A stretch of 64,000 bases of DNA from Laccaria trichodermophora. Taxonomy: Eukaryota; Basidiomycota; Agaricomycetes; Agaricales; Hydnangiaceae. The position numbers and the translations under genes were made by a program. The notes beneath the pieces were generated by a model that did no database searches, was not told the origin of the DNA, and saw only the letters and a program-made list of their open reading frames with translations. Positions 1-9,773 of the stretch are shown here, piece after piece. Position 1 is the first letter of the stretch. Each line of letters starts with the position of its first letter. The DNA lies in contig JACTVC010000010.1 in the NCBI GenBank assembly GCA_018417955.1, positions 186,001 through 250,000 of the forward strand, in the 5' to 3' direction.

Positions 1-498
1 AGCGGTTCTGGTTCCAAGTTTGTTGCATGAGGACGTCCAGGTCCGTACGGCTGCTGCGAGTCTGGCGTTCAATGTTGCTGCGGTCCTTCAGAAGCCAAGG
101 GTAGAAGCTGTGAGAAGTGGGAGACGTTTAGACGAGCCTGATGATGTGGGGGATTGGGAGGTGGAGATGGTTAGTGCTGTTGTGGAAGCTTTGGATAGAG
201 AAAAGGATAATGAGGAAGTTGGTGAGTTTGTCGTTTCTCTCTCGTATGCTTTTTGAAATTATGTTTGTATTCTAACTTCATTGTTCTCCTAGTTCATCGA
301 CTGACAGCGTGTCTGGCTTTCCTCCTTCGTCTTTCACCGTTCCACGAATCTCATCAGGATCTGCTGGAGGCGCTGCAAACTCGTGATAAGTTGAATGGGA
401 AGCTAGTGAAAGGGGAACATTGGAATGGGGAGGGAGGTGTTCAGAAGAAGGAAGTGAGGAAGCTGATTGACGAGGTTGCTGGTAGACTTTGTCCTTGA
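1..498 (+). CDS. 3' end of a PUL-domain (ARM-repeat) protein, partial
   Basis: The window opens inside this gene. The frame is open from the first bases, then splices at 222-292 (GTGAGT...CCTAG, joined in phase) and ends at TGA 496-498. The residues read as a helical ARM-like repeat (VQVRTAAASLAFNVAA), followed after the intron by ACLAFLLRL and the ending VRKLIDEVAGRLCP. This pattern resembles the end of PUL domains, which in fungi occur in Doa1/Lub1 proteins that bind the Cdc48/p97 ATPase and in PPPDE-thioredoxin-PUL fusions. Only the last ~140 residues are visible, so which architecture this is cannot be decided. Any HEAT/ARM protein remains a weaker alternative. The next gene follows on the same strand after ~240 bp. 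Confidence 0.5.
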
Positions 499-734
499 GT
501 TATAAAGATAGAAAGGATTGTGAAATTATGTGCTGAAAATAATAGTGTATTGCTGTACTGATTCACACTGAGGCCATGCATTGTAAACTCTCAGGCTCCG
601 CAACTTGTCCGCAACACTCTCAGGCTAGTCACCGATTGTCCAAGAAAGCTCTCCTCAGGCTCTCCTTGATCATGACCCGAAGGCATCATCGTAAAGGGCA
701 GTGCAGTGTATAAACTATTCGAGCTTTGTCGACC

Positions 735-1909
735 ATGTCAATGGCCACCTTCAATCTACTGACGTGGACGGAACTAATGTTCGCATTCGCTTCCAGGTAC
801 CTTCACTCAAACTTTGCCGATACAATAGTTTCTAATCTGCACTACTTAGGTTGCTGCAAATCTTTAAGCGTCCTCCGCGGCGTCATAGTCCGCCCACAAG
901 TTCAACGCGGGACCCACCACCAGATCGTGTACCCCGTCCTTCCACCCCTCCCACTTCACAGATATTGGAGCCCGTCGTACGATACACAGGACCCGACCAC
1001 TTCACTCTTCTTCCAACTGAAATCGTGCTCGAAATCGCGTCCTTTGCATGCGCGGACTCGCAGTCGACTTATCGTGCTCTTCTCCTCGTTTCGAGGCGGT
1101 TGAACTTGCTCGTCAAGTTTGACTGTCTTCATTTCGTCCCCGTTCGACTCCAGTGTAACTCCCAAATAGAAAATTTCCGTCTGCTTCTTGGGTTATACCC
1201 AGACTTGGTCCCTCGCGTGCGTCATCTCTGGATCAATACCCCTCCTCGAATGACGGCTACAAATGCTGGGCTTAACTGGGAAGACGGGCCTTCCAGCCCA
1301 GCCGTCAGAGTAGCTAGGCTGTGTACGAACATCGCCACCTTATCGTGCTCAACTCCCGTATTGCATTACGTCAACTTTGGGTCCTCGCCGAACGTCACGA
1401 TACCAAGATCACTCTCGTCTGAAGGTGACTGGGGATCACTTCAAGATTCCACCTTTAAACATACAAAGTTGCGAGAGTTGACTCTCCTCAACAACTTCTT
1501 CAACTGGTCCTTCTTCTACCATGACGATCTGGGAGCTGTCACTTCCACGGTATCACACTTATTCACACAATTGACACACCTTACGCTGCTCGAACCCATT
1601 GGTCAGGACTTCCCCGTAAAGAAGTTCACTTCATTACAGTATTTCTCTTCAGAGATATACCCACCATCCGCAACATCCAACACTTTAGACACCTGGGTCG
1701 CCGTGACGAACTCCCGAGTCCATGTTTTGCTCGCTCCGTTGCCGGAGGATGCTCGGATTACTCTGATCATTCACCATACGAAGGTCAACAGGAAAGAGGA
1801 GGTCGAGATGAGCGACAGTCATAGATTTTGTACGGTGCGCGTGGGCAAGCCCACCTATTTCCAGTGGTGGGCTGATCGAGCGAGAGGGGGTGACGGGGTT
1901 TGGTCATGA
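735..1909 (+). CDS. F-box domain protein
   Basis: Two exons, 735-796 and 850-1909, joined in phase across a 53-nt intron (GTACCT...ACTTAG); 373 aa. A Pro/Ser-rich start is followed near residues 70-110 by a short F-box-like motif (LLPTEIVLEIASFAC...YRALLLVSRRL), then a long region with leucine-rich segments (KLRELTLLNNFF, FTQLTHLTLLE). In basidiomycetes such proteins are numerous and act as substrate adaptors of SCF ubiquitin ligases; the substrate is unknown. The first ATG is uncertain because a second ATG lies two codons later and exon 1 is short. The F-box assignment rests on the LPxEIxxEI pattern. Confidence 0.72.
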
Positions 1910-2488
1910 TTGCGGAATGAATGGCAAAATTTATAACTTTTGAACAGCAGGTTCGAGCTCATTTAGTTTGTGGAATTGCTCTTGCGTCAACTAGTGCACG
2001 CGCAAATTGTTGGTTCCTTCTGCTTGCAGAATTAGACTGACCGTCTCATCACTGAACGCCTATGTACTATAATTTATCTTCTGTTATAATATCGACCAGA
2101 CCTCAAGCTCAAGTTTCAACGAATTGTTTTGCCCAACTGTTCGCATATGAAGCAAAATTTACTATGTAATAGTACAGACATGCATCTTCAAGCGCTTAAC
2201 TTGTAAGCCGACCTTAGCTCAGTTGGAAGTAGCGCAAGACTGTAATTTGAAAATTGTCTTTACAGGCGCAAATCCTAATTGTATTGCCTTACTTGACCTC
2301 CTCCACCACTTTTATGTTTACAAGGCAGGGCAATAAAAAAATCATGTTTTGCATGGCGGACTCGGAAGCAAAGGTGGCACTAAACAGAAAGCCGTTCTAC
2401 GACAAAGACGGCCGCTGGGTAAGTGACAATAATTTAATTTAGATTGAAAAGGGTATATTGTAAGTGATCCGGTATCCTTCCCAATCGT
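1910..2488. other. Intergenic region with a tRNA fragment
   Basis: Gap between two convergent genes: the F-box gene ends at 1909 and the DUF6533 gene ends at 2489 on the other strand. Apart from the tRNA-Tyr 5' fragment at 2208-2247 no gene is seen. The short frame at 2254-2442 has no recognisable domain. Confidence 0.5.
2208..2247 (+). pseudogene. tRNA-Tyr 5' half, fragment
   Basis: These 40 bases are identical to the first 40 bases of the intact tRNA-Tyr at 4838-4923: acceptor 5' strand, D arm, anticodon arm 5' side, GTA anticodon and the first two intron bases. The match then stops; the TpsiC arm (B box) and 3' acceptor strand are missing, so it cannot fold as a tRNA. It is a partial duplication of the neighbouring gene. 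Confidence 0.85.
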
Positions 2489-4105
2489 TCACCGGAATTC
2501 CTTCTGCCGTGTGCGAAGCGACAGCGGAATGACCGTAAGCTCCCCCTCATCATCACCCTTGTAGTCATGCAGCTGGGTCTCCACCGCAAACCCCTCACGG
2601 GCAACCTCGCGGATGTTAAGCACCACACGGCTGGTGAGGTTTGTGTAGAGTGCCAAGCAGATTCTGTAAAATGAAGCACCGTTGAATATTATACCAGGTA
2701 AAGTAAGCGAGGGAAACTTACGGCACAAAAGCAACGTGAAGCTCAGGCTGTTGGGCGGGGTAAGGTTGAGTACATCGCATCGTTGTTGGGACAGGAAGGA
2801 CGTACCGGTATAGCTGGGGCAGTGAAAAAGATTACGTTTGCGACGGAGCCGACTTTCATTGCGACTGAGCGAACCGCAGAACACAGATAAAACCTGAAAC
2901 GAACCTAGCAGGTATAGATAAAACAGAATACCTTAACGCAGGTCAGTTCGTATTGAAAGGAGAGCCGGAATGCTACTCACCATCTCTGTGGATGATTGCC
3001 GAAAGCCGATTCGTAGTTCCACTTTTGGCTGTGTCAAGAAAGAGGATCAGGGAAGAAACAACAGCTGAAGAATATGCACTAACATGATAGGACGGCGCTC
3101 CAGGCCGTGAGTACGCATACGACTATTATAAAGGTTTGATCCCAGAAGACGATAAATGGATTTTCAACGTACAAAACTCCATTACCACCAGCATGACATA
3201 ATCGTAGGTCAAACTGGTGGAAGCCTGAACTAAAAGGCAACCTCTGTACCCTGGATATGGTGGCTCCGCAACTACAAAAGGGACGACACATGATCAGATA
3301 ACAACGACGGATGGCTGGCGGTGAACAACGTACGAACCACGCTCCTGTTAAACTTGACATTGCCGGCAGTCGCGAGGCCAATATAGAGACAACATAGAGT
3401 GAGGAAAAATGCAGCAACCCTCTTGTCTCGACCCCAGACTGCCCACGTTCTGATCATCATGATGACTGCAGAAAGGTTGCGCAATCAGAACGGACCATGA
3501 GAGGATGCGAAGCTAACACCCACCTTCCGCTGTGAATGTGGAGACCGTCGTGGCCCCTAAACACTGTCAGCAGGCGTATACATGCATTTGAGGGGGTGCT
3601 TACAAACGACCACCGGGAAAATCCATTCGCACGAAGCCACCGTAACCCCAAGATAAAGCTGGTCTGATCCGCATATTAATAGTGGCACTAGAGAAAGGAA
3701 ATTGAGAGAACCCACATCGAATGAACATGACAAAGGCTAGGAAGGGGAGGTATCGAACCACAAGATACAGCACTTTGGTATACGTCCATGGCGAGAGCCA
3801 GATCAAGGTTACCTCGCGACCAAAGTTCAATAGATAGTCGTACACCTGCTTTGGGTCAGATGTTTAACTTCGACGATAGCTCCAACACTTACCGCAAGCG
3901 CCACTGCCGATACTGTGTCGGGGACCGGTGAGCGACGGAGGATCATACTGTATAGACGATCTTACTGTACATGTACTAGGCGAATGTGATAGATTAGGCG
4001 ATATCCCAGTGGGCGGTTAAGGTCACTCACATCGCCAAACTCACGCTGATGGTGCAGGTACTTCACGAGAGCCTGCAAAGCAGCTGCAGCCTCGGCGTCT
4101 GACAT
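2489..4105 (-). CDS. DUF6533 seven-helix membrane protein
   Basis: Thirteen short exons (4105-4045, 3960-3893, 3845-3716, 3687-3604, 3556-3524, 3465-3334, 3271-3173, 3122-3084, 3028-2981, 2931-2905, 2864-2806, 2747-2722, 2663-2489) join with consistent phase into 326 aa, the usual size for this basidiomycete family. Diagnostic parts are an N-terminal YDYLLNFGREVTLIWLSPW, then VLYLVVRYLPFL, the central EVIMMIRTWAVWGRDKRV, a short loop with PPYPGYRGC, and the C-terminal LTSRVVLNIRE. Several hydrophobic helices are visible. DUF6533 proteins are predicted plasma- or endomembrane proteins of unknown function, often numerous in Agaricomycetes. Exon 2 and the short exons 10 and 12 are the least certain; no reading-frame lesion was found. 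Confidence 0.82.
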
Positions 4106-4837
4106 AGTAGATGGCGAAAAGGGAACGGATTCCAACTATTATCCACCATTGCATCCGCTTTCTTATATCGTCAAGTATCGTCAGCACCATTCTAGGAATT
4201 TCACACTCACCGAGGCCCCTAACCCCTCGCAGCTGGGGAGCGTATGCTACACAGGTAATGTCCTTACTGTCAATGATTGATGGTAGCAGGATAGATCGAG
4301 CACGGTCTATCGATCGCTTAAGAAAATAAGCAGATGATGATCTAGTGGGGAGGCGAAAGATCTTGGCATGACTGCGACCAATTGTTCGACGGTCTTGTTC
4401 GGCAGGTGAGGAAATTTCATTGCGAAGCAGTGTTTGAGGAAAGACACAGGCGACGGTTGGCGACTCGCTTCGTCGTCGTTGAGAGTTTAAAATAGCAAGT
4501 TGAGTGATAGTTGAGTGTGAGAATCAAATATGTCCCACAGTGACAGTGCTACGGAAGATTGACGGAAGATCATCTTCCGTCAATCTTCCTTAGCACGCTT
4601 TTGTTCCTTATTGGGACCGCTCCGGAATAAATCTATCTATCTGACTATTCTATCTTTGAAATCGAATTTCAGCGCACTCGTAATTATAACCTATCTTGAA
4701 TTGTGCATTGCTTTTGGTTGTACAGTGAATGTTCCGCTCAGAACATGATAATGTTCTGATTAAAAGGTCATAACTTATGAGAGGGGTACATTGAAGGCAG
4801 TTTCCGTTATGTTCAAAATCTACACACAGTCTATCAT
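4106..4837. other. Intergenic region with a long palindrome
   Basis: Upstream of the DUF6533 gene and of the tRNA. It contains the 4546-4596 inverted repeat and otherwise no coding signal I can support; the small frame at 4111-4329 looks accidental. Confidence 0.5.
4546..4596. repeat. Near-perfect 25-bp palindrome
   Basis: Arms 4546-4570 and 4572-4596 are reverse complements with one mismatch (C4552/T4590) around a single central base at 4571. The core arm is an 18-bp perfect match containing GGAAGATTGACGGAAGAT. It could extrude as a cruciform or form a hairpin in RNA, or be a tiny mobile-element relic. Confidence 0.9.
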
Positions 4838-4923
4838 CCGACCTTAGCTCAGTTGGAAGTAGCGCAAGACTGTAATTGGAAATCATAATCTTGAGGTCGC
4901 CTGTTCGAACCAGGCAGGTCGGA
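4838..4923 (+). tRNA. tRNA-Tyr (GTA) with 12-nt intron
   Basis: The acceptor stem CCGACCT pairs perfectly with AGGTCGG; the first pair C1:G72 is the eukaryotic tyrosine identity pair. The D arm, the anticodon stem CAAGA/TCTTG and the T stem GCCTG/CAGGC with loop TTCGAAC are all present. The anticodon GTA is at 4872-4874. An intron of 12 nt (4876-4887) lies one base 3' of the anticodon, the canonical position, and tyrosine tRNAs of eukaryotes always carry an intron. Discriminator base is A4923. The internal A and B boxes are intact. Confidence 0.95.
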
Positions 4924-4928
4924 TATCC

Positions 4929-4934
4929 TTTTTT
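4929..4934 (+). terminator. RNA polymerase III terminator of tRNA-Tyr
   Basis: A run of six T starts five bases after the end of the tRNA, as expected for Pol III termination. Confidence 0.8.
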
Positions 4935-5383
4935 CAAAAGAAAGAAACATCAGCCTGGAGTCTCCAACGGAGGGAGGGGTACGAGAATACGCAGCTGCGG
5001 AGGACTTGAAGTTGTAGTACTTGTGCTCGCAATCATCGAAAGGCCCGGAGAAACAAATACAAACAAGACACACAACATTTTGGAGGGCGCATATTTCAGG
5101 AAGTATTTACTCCCTACCATTACAAGCTTAGATTTAGGTGGGGACTGACTCGAAAGCGTTTACAATGATGTGAGCAAAAATTGGGGTTGTAATTGGTTCC
5201 CACGGCAACCCATCACGACTCCAAATTCCAGGTATGTAATCCCAATTGCCAAGTAACCGCTTGTGTTAAATAATACTGGTATACAAAGTTCTAGAAAACG
5301 ATGGAGTATACAAACTACGTGCATGTGGTAAGTATCTTACAATGGCTGGTGGTGATTAACGTTGTACAAAAAATCTAATGCAA
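4935..5383. other. Intergenic, no gene seen
   Basis: Between the tRNA and the 3' end of the FunK1 gene. Short frames here have no recognisable domain, and several are merely continuations through the tRNA. Confidence 0.5.
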
Positions 5384-7871
5384 TTAGAAAGTAAATTTTC
5401 GAGATGGGAATGGGGTGGATCGTTGAGCTGCTTTATGAGGGAGGCGAATTGAGTTCCGTGGAGAAACGCGCTGTTGTGAGAGAGTCGCCCGACCAAAAAT
5501 GTCAGGCATGGTATTGACCAAGGCTGAGCCTGTATCGATGCCGGTACGACGTCTCTTGAAAGGAAGCCCGAGTTCAGAGGGATCACCATCGTGCGTTCGT
5601 TTGAGGGATACATCTGAAAGGTGGTCGACGGGACCATCGTTCGCAGGCCACCCTCCCTTGTTGAGCAGAGCACGCCACTTTGCCTCAATGAGACGATGGT
5701 TGTGCAACTTGAGATGCTCAGAAGCGGCAAGGGGGCTCACGGCTCGCTGGTAGAACGAAGCAGCCTTCGAGTTTGGGCCCACACCCATGTTGCCAGTCTC
5801 GTCCTGGTTGACGCTCACGATTTCGCCACCGTCATCATCCTCATCTTCAGCCCAGTGGCAGGGCTTGTCAAGACTCTCTATGTGGAATAGCCACTCTTTG
5901 AGAGAGTTCAACATGTATTGAAGCCAGGAGTTTAACGGTCTGTTGCTGGAGATCTCAAAGTCTTTTTCGACGTGTAGCCGACGTGTGATCATGCCGCTTT
6001 TCCCGCTACCGCCTGTGAGTTGCCCGTCGGCATGTTCGGTATAGTCATCGAAGACCTTCTCCATGATGTTCGTTACCTCGGATAGCTTGTTATGGTTCAT
6101 ATAGCGGATGACGTGGTAAAGGACGACATAAAAGAATGACTCAATATCATCTTGCAAATCTTGAACCTTGTGCGGTTTTTCGAGAAGAAAGACTGACATA
6201 AAATGCCAAGTTCCCTGATTGTTGGACAAATCAACATTCGCGCGACGATTGGAGATGAGTGAAGGACATACTGAGCGAGAGAATTGCCGTGGACCATTGG
6301 CCATGTCGGATATTTTTCTCGCGTGATCCCAGTCATTAAGGATGCCGCGACCATCTACTGTCATCATGACATTGTTCCCGCTGACATCGCGGTGGAGTAT
6401 TCCACACTTCTCATACGCATCTTGGTGAGCTAAAATCAATGTCAGATCTGTTGTTATCGAGAGGTTCGACGGAGTCCATACCGATAAAGGCATCATAAAC
6501 AGCTTGCATGAGTTGTTTCGATGAAGTAAAGTGGCACAAATGTTTGCCAACGAAATCCTCAAGGAAACGATGCTGAGCCCGAGGTGTAATCACAGTTCCT
6601 CCAACGTTCCAAGGCTTAGATATAAATTCGTGAGTGCGTGTGAGGTGGCCTGCAATGTCGTCACCGCAAACAAGCCCTGGAACATTGCGCACCCCCGCTT
6701 GGTTCAGTTGCGACAAAATGTCCGACTCTTTCTCCATCCCCGGCATAAGTGAGCGCCACGCATCCTTCAGGAAAACGACTTTCTCAAGCTTGAGGTCATA
6801 GACCGGCCAAGCGCGTGTTGCTCTTCCGGTCAACGAATCTGCGCCCGCCATAGCACCCCAAGCAATGACCTCATGGAATCTACCGTCGTCCTCGGGCACG
6901 CGAAGGACGACGATGGGCCGTTCCCTCTTAGGCGCCCAGGGTTGGAGGTTAAGTACGGCGAGTCCTTTCTCATGTGCCGTGGCGGGTCGCACGGTTGTAT
7001 CATGTCCACGTTGTCCGGGTGTGAGGTGAGCGAATCGCCAAAGAAATTCAGTGAAGGTTTGAGGCTCCTGTCGCCAGTTAAACAGCCGCGAAACAATTGC
7101 TCCAGAGCGGTCGGCCCGAATGAAGCGCATCCCGTCGTTTGCGACATAGACGACAAACCCGTGCTTGCGGTGCTGGCGATTGAACAACTCTGTAAGGTAT
7201 GACGCAATCTGTCCACGACACAAAACTCCGACATCCGTACTCGTCTCAAAAGAGTGGCTGAGCAGCTGTTCTGCGGTCGCGTTGGATTTGGGATCTTTGA
7301 ACGGGTGTGCTGGTGCCGAAGGAGGCTTGAGTTCGAACATCAACTCTTCGGCCTCAAATTGTGTAACGTTGTCGGAGGTGGTGACAGTACTGAGATATGC
7401 GGACATGTCAGGCCTGAGTTTCTTGTGGTCGTCTGCATTGTTGTCATGATGATCCGATGTGTCGACGAGCTTCAGGCCGGGAAACAGTCCCGCCTGTTCG
7501 ACGATCGCGATCTTGACGGTTCGATTAGACTGTGCGCGTCAACGCAAAGAGAAAATAATGCAACTCACAAGCTTGGAAGGCATCGTTTTATCCCCTGTTG
7601 ACGGCAAGTTTTGGAAAAAATCTGGGGGCACTTCGCGCATAGGCCCTGAGTTGTTTCCGAGAGGTAGAAACTCTTTCATAAAATCTTCTACTGGCATAGG
7701 CCCAAGCCATAGGCCTCTAAGTTCCCTCTCCATGTCCCTTCGGATGTCTTCGGACTTTCGTTTTGTGGGGTTGTGTGGGAGGCCGCCTTGAAGGCTCTTT
7801 TTGACGGGTGAGCCTGATATGGTTGTTCTAGTGTTAGACGCGACATGATTAGCCGCCTTGGGTTCGAACAT
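5384..7871 (-). CDS. FunK1-family protein kinase
   Basis: Three exons, 7871-7569, 7529-6482 and 6429-5384, join in phase (introns of 39 and 52 nt) to a 798-aa protein. The catalytic core is near residues 450-520: YEKCGILHRDVSGNN with the HRD triad at 463-465, and GILNDWDHA, where DWD stands in the place of the DFG motif. A downstream GTWHFMSVFLL and DDIESFFYVVLY are typical of FunK1, a kinase family expanded in mushroom-forming fungi. The upstream ~400 residues hold the divergent N-lobe; the basic C-terminal tail (PFKRRRT) could be a nuclear signal. Substrates and function of FunK1 kinases are largely unknown. All recognisable catalytic residues are present, so it looks functional. The HNH gene upstream lies on the same strand. 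Confidence 0.9.
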
Positions 7872-8187
7872 GTTGGGGTACGTACCAAAGACAGATTATC
7901 AGAGAAATATATAAATGCAAGGGAGGCCACCGCGTTGTCACTGTGGCTTGGTAGGCCAGTGGCCATGGTAGTCTTTCACAGTTCGAAAGAAGCATTGTTC
8001 TCATCACGTGAGCGCTTCTCATTTAGGGCTAGCTCACTCGCGTTAGCTCCACACATTAACAATGTGGCAATTGAGCTCAAATTTAAAGTTACTGTAATTG
8101 GGGATAAATTTTTTTTGTTATAAGTTGTGAGGGTGTGAAGAGTCAAGGCAGATTGAATGACTCAAATATACACGTAAAAGTACTGAT
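7872..8187. other. Short intergenic region
   Basis: 316 bp between the stop of the HNH gene and the start of the FunK1 gene, both minus strand. It must hold the FunK1 promoter; no clear motif stands out. Confidence 0.5.
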
Positions 8188-9479
8188 TTATGTGGATGTT
8201 GAAATCCACTTTGCAACCGCTTGGTGGCGCTCCTTCTGTTCCTCTAAACTATTCTCTACCTCCCTCCCCAGATCTAAAGCCATTGATGGCCATTCCACCT
8301 CGCTTTCTGGCATGTCATCAGCATCAGAGTCCCCCGCCATCCGAAGAGGCAACTCAAAGAAAAATATATTATCAAGATCTTTGTAGCAATCATGGGCAAA
8401 CCTCTGGAGCACACATTGGAGGTAGTGCCAACGAAGTACGCCAGGAGGAGGAATTTTGTCTTGCTGGGGATGGGGAGGACTTACACGCCGCCCATGGATG
8501 ATGGGGTAGTTGACTCTGAGTTCTTTTGTAAATGCACCAAATATTGTCCAGTCAAGATCTTCATTAGCACCTGAGTCCTCACGATCTGGATTAATGAACA
8601 AATGGCACTCATAAACATTCTAAACAGTTGATTAATGGACAATGTGGAGATGAGAGGATCAGAACTTCTCACTGGAGACACAAAGCGAAAGCCTAACTCA
8701 TACTCATCGAACCATATATCAAGAGTCAGGCTCAAACTCAAGCAGAAAATCTCGTCCGAGAGAGTCAGGTTCGGAGGAGGGGGAGTAGATGTGAACGTCT
8801 GGAAGATGATTCGGGCCGTGTCATCCCCCATGCGCTTGGGGACGATATGACTGTTTGCAAGTGGAGCGACTATTCCTGACATCCAGCATTTTCCATCACG
8901 CCCCTTTAGGCGGTTGGCCAAGGTGTTTTCATCCCCACTGGCAGCCGAGCTGGTAACAGATTTACCCGCACGTTGGCTGATTTTCGAAAGGCTAACTGTA
9001 ACTCCAGGCGGAAGATCGTAGCGGTACATTGATGCAATTAATGGATCTGTGTTGGCAACCAGAACCCACTGCTGCTCCTTAAATACTACCAACGAACCAC
9101 GGCGGTTGAGAGGATCGCAAATATCATGAGCGATTTCAACCAACCACTTCGACGCCTCTTGGCGGGAATATTGAAGGAAGTCGGCGAGAGACCCTCTGAG
9201 GAGGCAGGTTGAAGTGGTGTCCGCAGAGCCATCACCGGGGGTCAGAGGTAGGATGGCGAGATTGTCGCCGGAAACCGTTGATGGTACTGTGGGATACAGA
9301 CGGATGCAATGGGAGTATATGTTCAGCGTGAGTGGACCGAGAAGATCCGTTGCGGTGGCAGGACATTCTTTCTTCGGCGCTTTCTGGTCGTTCTTTTCTT
9401 GTCTTTCTTGATTGATTTTCTTGGACAGTCCAGGTAGAGGGTGGATTGAAAATGCAGGAAGATGGGATAGCAAGCACAT
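8188..9479 (-). CDS. HNH_2-like endonuclease-fold protein (single unit)
   Basis: Two exons, 9479-8673 and 8619-8188, joined in phase across a 53-nt intron; 412 aa. The middle carries an HNH_2-type arrangement: DGKCWMSG (residues 195-202), then HIVPKRM with His near 211, then LTLDIWFDEYELGF. The C-terminal part has PGVLRWHYLQCVLQRF, a block I recognise from fungal HNH_2 proteins. In the last motif the position usually held by His (LHxxFD) appears to be Asp, so nuclease activity may be lost. The start ATG at 9479 is the first in-frame ATG; an earlier upstream exon is possible. Role unknown. It is a distant relative, not a copy, of the double-unit genes at 20-26 kb. Confidence 0.7.
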
Positions 9480-9773
9480 GTTGCTGCTTCGCAAGGTTGG
9501 CAAAGGGAGCTTTCAGCGGAGGTCGTTCTTGAGTTGGGACCTGAGATCTGAGACCAGAATTGAAAAGATCGGGTAAAAAGTTTGGAAGTCTGTACTGAGT
9601 AGCTAATCAGCTGGAGTCAGTGTAGAGCGAACGTGAAGATTTATTATGACACGTATATAACTTGAACTTATGTATTGCGGGTTCTCCATGTCATTCCAAT
9701 TCCAACCATCTAGAAACAAAGACACACGTGAAGATAGAGGTGAATATCGATAAGTTGCCTATAAGTAAGTTGT

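Noticed and set aside
20..256. Separate small protein starting at a TTG codon
   Set aside because: The frame is open from the window edge and continues across the intron; it is the internal part of the PUL-domain gene.
956..1165. Minus-strand frame inside the F-box gene
   Set aside because: Antisense shadow of a coding exon, with no domain.
2254..2442. Short frame after the tRNA fragment, considered as a SINE tail or gene
   Set aside because: No B box, no poly-A or simple-repeat tail and no recognisable protein.
4876..5148. Coding frame through tRNA-Tyr
   Set aside because: Overlaps the clearly folded tRNA; the frame is accidental.
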